The notes beneath the pieces are model-generated. The model was not told the DNA's origin, searched no databases, and saw nothing but the letters and a program-made list of their open reading frames with translations. A stretch of 36,265 nucleotides of DNA from Gracilariopsis chorda (lineage: Eukaryota; Rhodophyta; Florideophyceae; Gracilariales; Gracilariaceae). The position numbers were made by a program, and so were the translations under genes. The stretch covers positions 1 to 36,265 of the forward strand of contig NBIV01000467.1 in assembly GCA_003194525.1 (NCBI GenBank). The letters are read 5' to 3'. Of the stretch, positions 30,843-36,265 are shown piece by piece. Each line of letters starts with the position of its first letter. Position 1 is the first letter of the stretch.

Positions 30843-31804
30843 GTGAATCTGTATTACAGGAGAAGACGCAATCGAGTTCACTTCTGCAAGTATGTATATC
30901 ATCTTACATTGCATATTGCTCAGAATATAAGAGACTACGGTCCAGTCTCACTTCTAGGGCAATGGACGACTGAAAATGTTGTCCGATACACAAACCGAAT
31001 CACACACGCAAAACATCTGTTTGCCCAATGGACGAGGGAAAAAATCAAGTATCACGTAGTGGATTCTCTATATAGCCTTCGCTTTGGAACTCAGATTCCC
31101 CATATTGAGGATGATGATGTTAATAACAATTGTAATTCTCCTCTCACAGATTTTTCTTCGCCGAATATTGCGAAAAGTGAGCAAGATCCTTTTTCTCTCT
31201 TAGCGCCCTCACTATATACTTCCATATCCAAAGAAGAGAAAAAACATCCCTGGGCTAAAATATCTCTCAATGAGGTACTATATTTCCAAACTAGGCATGT
31301 TAAGGGCCGAACCTGGTACTGTCCTCAAGTAAAACGACCCAGTAATCGTTTGGCATCGTTTAAAGGACAGAAAGGTATTGACACTGAAACCACGGATCTA
31401 TTACGGGTTTGATCTGTATAGGGAACAAACAGCGACTTCGAATGAGATCGACGTCTACTACCGAAGAACGTTTTGCTTCCTGACGCACGAGTTGTATGGA
31501 ATTTCTGATTTGCTAGTAGTAACACACTGGAGAACCCGAGGTCTGAGAAAAGGTACACAGGATCAAGTTTATTCACGCTCCAAGATCGATGGTGACTCAC
31601 CTTTTTGCATGTCGAACTGTCGAGAGTATTGAAGTGATACGTCACCCCATCGCTTTCGTGCAAATAACTCATCAGGGTCGCAGAAAGTGGCACTTGGTGC
31701 GAACCTGCTTTGTGGACGACATGCAAGACCCGGATAGTGTTATGACATATTTAGATTCAAACCAAGATGTTGTGCGATGCTCTTGGAATGAAACTGATGT
31801 TTAG
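30843..31804 (+). pseudogene. Tnp2-associated C-terminal region
   Basis: A frame at 30843-31412 contains 'KYVYHLTLHIAQNIRDYGPV' and 'TTENVVRYTNRI', resembling the DUF4218-like region that follows Tnp2 cores ('NVHLLLHLADDIRRFGPL' type). After another frame change, 31589-31804 reads 'IAFVQITHQGRRKWHLVRTC' and ends with TAG-like closure at 31802-31804, perhaps the following DUF4216-like part. It continues the transposase track directly, so it is interpreted as its C-terminus, split by frameshifts near 30800 and 31400. Confidence 0.55.
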
Positions 31805-32562
31805 AATATTATGAAAACGACTATCCTAACAGGGCATCTCTCAACCGATTCATGAAGTTTTTGTTTTCAACTTAACACGATGTGCTGTGATATGGGAGTG
31901 CGGCTGCAACTTCAAACAGATTCAATGCCTTCACTACGCTTTCATACGGAAAAAGAAAAGCTTTGAACCAGATTAAAACTGCACTACTATGAACATCAAG
32001 TAAGCATTGTTTTGAAGGAAAAATACGTACCCTATCTGCGCGAAACAATAGCGTCCACTTCAAAGCGTGATTTTTGATAACTTTTGAGCTCGTTTTTAAA
32101 CTGTATCAAGCCAGGGGGAAACAGAAGTTCACAGAACACGTTGGAGATGAACATGAAAGATTGACCATGACGAAAACTGAGCGAGCAAGTGAAGAGTTTG
32201 CTCTGAGACCGTTTTCATTGTCATAATAGTTCCTTTCCGCAATATATGTTTTACATTTGGGACAAACGAACGGCTCTAATCGAAGCAGAGCAAGCTCAGT
32301 GTCACTGCAAACCGCATGCTCCTAGTTCGAAACATCGATGTCCCCTGTCATTAAAAAAGAAGGTGATGGTGCTATTTTCGTAAAAGAATCGCTATCGACC
32401 AAGCTACCTCCAAAATACCGAATACCAGTACGAACCGCCTGTATTTCGTACACACAAAATACGCGCTGTACACGTAGTGGACTAAAGCCGGGTGACATAT
32501 GTAGAATGGGGCGTTCGCTTCGTTACGTCCGGTGTCGAGCCTCTTTCAGTCCGTAACGGCCT
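31805..32562. other. No recognisable gene
   Basis: Only short frames (63-72 codons) occur: 32063-31872 on - and 32338-32556 on +. The 3' end of the tnp2-type element should lie here or beyond. A TAGTG at about 32475 was checked as an inverted CACTA end, but its subterminal sequence matches the 5' candidate only weakly. Confidence 0.45.
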
Positions 32563-32832
32563 CCACCGCATCAGCCCACTTCTTTTCCCTCTCCCTCCAC
32601 CGCATCTGCACCTTGCACAATCTTTATACCACGCCCTCTAGCGCATTGGCACCACGCAAACTCGTCGTACTACCCTCTTCACTGCATTGGCACCCCGCAC
32701 ACTCTTCTTACCACCATCTCCACCGCATTGGCCCCTGACTACTCGTCGTACCACCCGTTCCACGGCATCATCACCTCGCACACTCTTCATACCACAACCT
32801 CCATCTCATGGGCACCGTGCACTTTGTCGCAT
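32563..32832. repeat. Minisatellite, about seven units of about 40 bp
   Basis: Units begin at 32563, 32597, 32640, 32680, 32720, 32760 and 32801, with lengths of 34, 43, 40, 40, 40, 41 and 32 bp. The shared core is 'CCACCGCATTGGCACC' followed by 'CGCACACTC'. Units 2, 4 and 6 carry CTT-type versions of the 3' part (TCTTTATACC, TCTTCTTACC, TCTTCATACC). Units 3, 5 and 7 carry a GTCG version (CTCGTCGTACTACC, CTCGTCGTACC, TTGTCGCAT). The pattern therefore alternates, giving a higher-order period near 80 bp. Confidence 0.88.
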
Positions 32833-33073
32833 TTGCATGCCTGTCAATAAGTCTCTTCTGGTGTATGGGCGCTTCTAATCAGACTCATAGTCCTTACTGG
32901 ACGTCTTTGGTTCTCCAAAAAATGCCATGAGAAACTTTCAAATCCATTGTACTCGCCTTTCTCTGGTTCGGGTAGTAAGGTTTTCAAACGATTTACACTT
33001 TGAGGATCTTCTCAAACTTTGAACCGGCAATGCTTGCGTTGGTTGAGTAATTCTTTACTGTAAATCATAAATC

Positions 33074-33493
33074 ATGCCCTGCTGCAAATCCCTTGTGCAG
33101 AGTCTCTTTGTGCCGTCTGCTGCATTCTGTATCACTGCTCTGATGCATTACCTCTCGCTGCATCTTTTCTGTAATGCATAGTAGAATTGCGATGGAAAGA
33201 TCACGAACATGTGCTGGGTTATCGCCGCGGTATCTCTGCAGGTTTGTTATTGCTTCTTCATTTACTTCGTCTTTCTTACCTATTACGCTCTTGGTTTCAG
33301 TTTACGCCTCTGCAGCTGTATGCTTTCGTGATCTTACTGGTGAGTTGATTCCAAATGTTTCGATGACGTCTATCGTCTCCATTGCACCCAATGCATTCCG
33401 CCAGTCATGTTTTCTTGCGCACACACTAGGGTACTGGCTCAAGCAACTGCCTACCTCTAGCATACTCCGCTGGGCTAGGATCCCGATACACAC
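33074..33493 (-). other. Coding-like minus frame, unknown
   Basis: One - strand frame is open from 33493 to about 33074 except for one TAA at 33302-33304. It reads 'METIDVIETFGINSPVRSRK' and further on 'AHVRDLSIAILLCITEKMQR', with mixed composition and helix-like stretches. The overlapping + frame 33174-33587 is of similar length, so the strand is uncertain. No family is recognised. Confidence 0.3.
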
Positions 33494-33587
33494 ATTGCCT
33501 CATGCGCGTACCATTTGGTCTGTATCAATCACTACTGCGACAACCGGCAGACGCCTAGCTATGGAACGACAGGCACATAGGAGTTGA

Positions 33588-34356
33588 GCGCAGCAGCGAG
33601 CCCTTGGGTTATGTCATTACTGATTGTGGGTTTCGTTCACGAGAGGTGGAAAACAAAGTACATGGACACACCTGTTTTTTCCAGACATCCTAGTGGACTT
33701 TTACTTTTGACTACATCACTGCAGTTTTGGAGCTACTGGCCCGTTTGGCACACAAACGTACACGGATTCACTCAATCTTGTATGGGCCGCGTTCGAGTCA
33801 ATGACGTAGTCAGGGAGGCATGGGCCGTCAATTTAGAGGTTTATATGTCTGTCTAACAACTCGGTTGAGGAGCCAGTCCATACAATATATGACACAATAA
33901 ATGTACAAACATGAAACATAACCGTCGTCCACAGGGCGCAAGAAGATAGCGAAAGCGTAGCATTTCGTTGCGATCTTTGTGGCTTAACGTCTAATGTTAG
34001 TAATTTGACTAGTTGACAAAAACTGACGAATAGCTTTCAAACCGGCTCCGTTTTCAAATGCCTTCAGATAGTTTTGAAATGTCGAATTTTCACTGCTTGG
34101 CGAACATCAGGCGTACCCGTTGCCGGCACTAGCGTACAAATTTCGTTAAATACGCCTTTCCTATGCCATCTGAAATATACAGCAGCACACTCGTTGCAAT
34201 AATACGGTTGGCGTACCACAACACACAAAAATCAATAAACTCGAAAGCCATTTGTAGCTATCCTACCAATTTCGTACACTCTACTTATCATTTATACGCC
34301 TGTATTTGCGCCACAATGTGCGCCATGAATCACATATTTGTAGCACTATAGGTTTT
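33588..34356. other. No recognisable gene
   Basis: A + frame at 33584-33856 (90 codons) and short frames near 34163-34351 are open without motifs. The - strand between 34350 and 34140 has frame fragments that could extend the coding-like region at 34357-35113, but with many stops. Confidence 0.4.
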
Positions 34357-35113
34357 CTAGGGTGACTCGAGGTCACGTACAAATTCTTGGACCAAGTCAT
34401 TCTTCACGTACCTGCGTAGCAGCTCTTGTATGGCCTCCAGCCACCTCTTAATTCTTACCGAGGAATCACAGAATAAATCGAGTTGCAGGGCGCTTTCGTG
34501 AGCGATACGGGCAATGCCCAACACGAAGCACGGCAGAAACAACTTGGCCATCCCATTGGAGATGCCATTTATGTTCTTCTTGCGTTTACACGCGCAAGCC
34601 ATGTCAAAATTGACATAGGGTTCGTTCCGTCGAGTCAACTGCTTGCTGTAGTAATATTAAACCACTTTACCACCGAACCGACGCGTTGCTTAACTCTTGA
34701 GCTCTCGCTAGTGTTACTGTTATCCAGCGAATATTTCTTGTAAGAAAAGATGTTCTTGAAATGGCTATAAGCTTGGGTAATCTTAGCGACATTGTGCTTG
34801 CCCAAGTCCGGATCGGACTCGAAAGACGAGAATGGTCGATCATCCGTGGAAAAAGATTCTGAGTCAGAATCATAGTTCTTCTTGGAGTGCCTGCTCTCTC
34901 TCTTGGCTTCCAAAATATCAGAAATTCCATGAAGGTATATAGCCGTCGTGCAGGGACACCACATGCTTCATTGAGAATCCACCCTAGTTCTTTGCGCACG
35001 ATTTTCGACCCCAATGTCGGCGAACCACTTGTCGTGCTCCACCATTTTTGTTGCCACATCGTGGAGCTCTTTTTGGACAGAAACGATGCGCTTTGCTGTG
35101 TTGCATGCGACAC
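34357..35113 (-). pseudogene. Decayed minus-strand gene, Ser/Asp-rich, unknown
   Basis: The frame 34964-34635 reads 'YDSDSESFSTDDRPFSSFES', then a basic and polar stretch. Its upstream continuation in the same frame ('VQKELHDVATKMVEHDKWFA') lies beyond a TGA. After a frameshift near 34636, 34638-34357 gives a helical protein ('ESALQLDLFCDSSVRIKRWL'). The acidic Ser-rich block recalls the one in the - strand gene at 19562-21158, although I see no aligned identity. No known domain is visible. Broken host gene and transposon accessory ORF are both possible. Confidence 0.35.
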
Positions 35114-36265
35114 GCGGCGAGGACTTTACTCACAAGGACCGACTAGAGTCGTGGTTACATTGCAACCTGGGCGTCATCTTCGACCTTAACGACCAACAAA
35201 TCGAGTTGAGCGTCGATAAAAATTCTCCCAACTGCCCTTGGGGTCGTTAACCTGTTAGGTAACGGGTTAGGGCACGAGGACGGCGACTTCTGCCAAAACA
35301 ATGTGCCTATCGTTTGCCTGACTTACGCCCGTGGGGCGTCTTGAAGATGAAGGTTCATCTGCTTGTGGGGAAACTCCCACAACCCTGGTGCAGCTACGCC
35401 ATTCATCACTGGCTTAGCCACATGCTTTTAACGGGTATCAGTCGTTGTCGACTGGTGGGCTGGTTCTCCAGCGTGGGACAAAAGATTAGAGTAAACGCCA
35501 CATCATAAAAGGCAGCATGGAGCGCTAGGGCTGGTGTATTCAGCGGAACCCTCGAATCACCTGTGGTTGAAGAAGAGAGTTCTTCCACTACAGCTTGTCC
35601 TGATGACGGGGCAGAGAATCTACAAGTCTGCGACCGTGAAATTCTGGCTGCTTGGCCATGGGCCAATTGAGCACCTTGGAAGACGTATGGCGGCTTACTT
35701 TCACTCATTTCCAACCAAACCTTCTAATCAGAAACTCGTCTTACGGCTACTGGCCGACTTGGACAAACTATTGTTTGACTTCAAAACGCTGGGACGATAA
35801 TGCCCATCGAGTAGCTATCTCGGAAAAACAGGAAAAAGGGCGGATACCGCGAAGAATAGAGGTTGTTTAGAACAAGAGGCCAAAATTCTCACGATTCCAG
35901 CGGAAGAACGAAATATGTAGGCAATGCGCTACTTGGAAGACCATCCGCTATCCATGGAGCTAACAGCACGCAGAGCCTGGCAAGAGGAGCCTAGCAGGCT
36001 CAAAATATTTTGAGTCCCGAGCTCAGTTCTATGCTTCCAACGGATTTACGACTACTGGGCGATCACCACAGCTCCCGAAAGAGCCGTCTAATGAACGTAC
36101 AAAAAACGCATCAGGCTCCACAAAGGACATATTGGTCGACCGGGAACGTCGCGTGGCTATGGAGAGCGTGGGACAGCTCGGAGATTAGACCAGCGCCCGG
36201 AGGAGGGGCTATGCTTGCGTTGTGTACGGTGCTTCGATCGAACATCCAACCGGTGGCAACAGGAG
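35114..36265. other. No recognisable gene up to window end
   Basis: Overlapping + frames (35314-35508, 35534-35800, 35652-35870) and a - frame (35714-35406, 102 codons) are open but unassigned. A GGGTTAGGG-like string near 35265 is single and not a telomeric repeat. From 35870 to the end no open frame of note is present. Confidence 0.4.

Larger units (their letters stand above)
28826..31804 (+). mobile_element. tnp2/CACTA (En/Spm)-type DNA transposon, coding region
   Basis: A decayed transposase of the Tnp2 family fills this interval on +. Transposases of this family cut and paste elements with CACTA termini. The main frame is kept from 28826 to 30790 with a handful of stops, then changes near 30840 and again after about 31380. 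The 5' limit may be the CACTAAG at 28670; the 3' limit is unknown. The orientation is the same as the Helitron, which ends about 330 bp before. Confidence 0.8.

Noticed and set aside
32470..32480. TAGTG as the 3' end of the tnp2-type element
   Set aside because: Flanking trinucleotides differ from those at 28670 and the subterminal match is weak.
35260..35275. Telomere-like GGGTTAGGG
   Set aside because: A single occurrence without tandem repetition.
1..36265. Alternative genetic code (stop reassignment)
   Set aside because: All three stop codons interrupt conserved frames, and frameshifts accompany them. Decay explains this better than reassignment.
1..36265. tRNA or rRNA genes
   Set aside because: No cloverleaf with recognisable A and B boxes and no rRNA core sequence was seen by eye; a covariance search was not possible.

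Overview
The window looks like eukaryotic nuclear DNA from a repeat-rich, gene-poor locus. There are no bacterial operons or ribosome-binding sites. Nearly every frame that resembles a known protein belongs to a decayed transposable element or a broken host gene, and no intact conventional gene is recognised. The best clue to the host is a broken ferredoxin-dependent nitrite reductase (10944-11773), the plastid-type enzyme of plants, algae and cyanobacteria. Together with the style of the Ty3/gypsy, Helitron and tnp2-type elements, it suggests a non-land-plant photosynthetic eukaryote; a red alga is my tentative guess. The organism is inferred, not shown.

Layout: (1) 2330-3256 is a very old chromovirus-type Ty3/gypsy remnant (integrase end plus chromodomain) on +. 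An unexplained open frame follows at 3315-3796. (2) 5531-7379 on - is a decayed, unidentified cellular-looking gene. (3) 8838-9144 on - holds C2H2 zinc-finger remnants. (4) 10944-11773 on + is the nitrite reductase pseudogene. It ends within about 3 bp of the start of a 5'-truncated Ty3/gypsy element (11776 to about 16175) with gag, protease, reverse transcriptase, RNase H, integrase and chromodomain, followed by a purine tract that may mark a 3' LTR. (5) 19135-21158 on - is a decayed gene for a charged, Ser/Asp-rich, possibly nuclear protein. (6) 21255-22921 is a tandem array with a period of about 465 bp, CAG tracts and 18-bp inverted repeats. (7) 23680-28489 on + is a nearly full-length but broken Helitron (Rep plus Pif1-type helicase). 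(8) 28826-31804 on + is a tnp2/CACTA-type transposase pseudogene. (9) 32563-32832 is a minisatellite of about 40 bp. (10) 34357-35113 on - holds further decayed coding-like frames. The rest has no recognisable content.

The genes do not form a pathway. The window records repeated transposon insertion and decay. The points most worth following are the nitrite reductase/gag seam, the tandem array and its 44-bp similarity to sequence behind the Helitron, the Helitron helicase that lost its nucleotide-binding motif, and the repeated acidic peptide in the Helitron N-terminal region.
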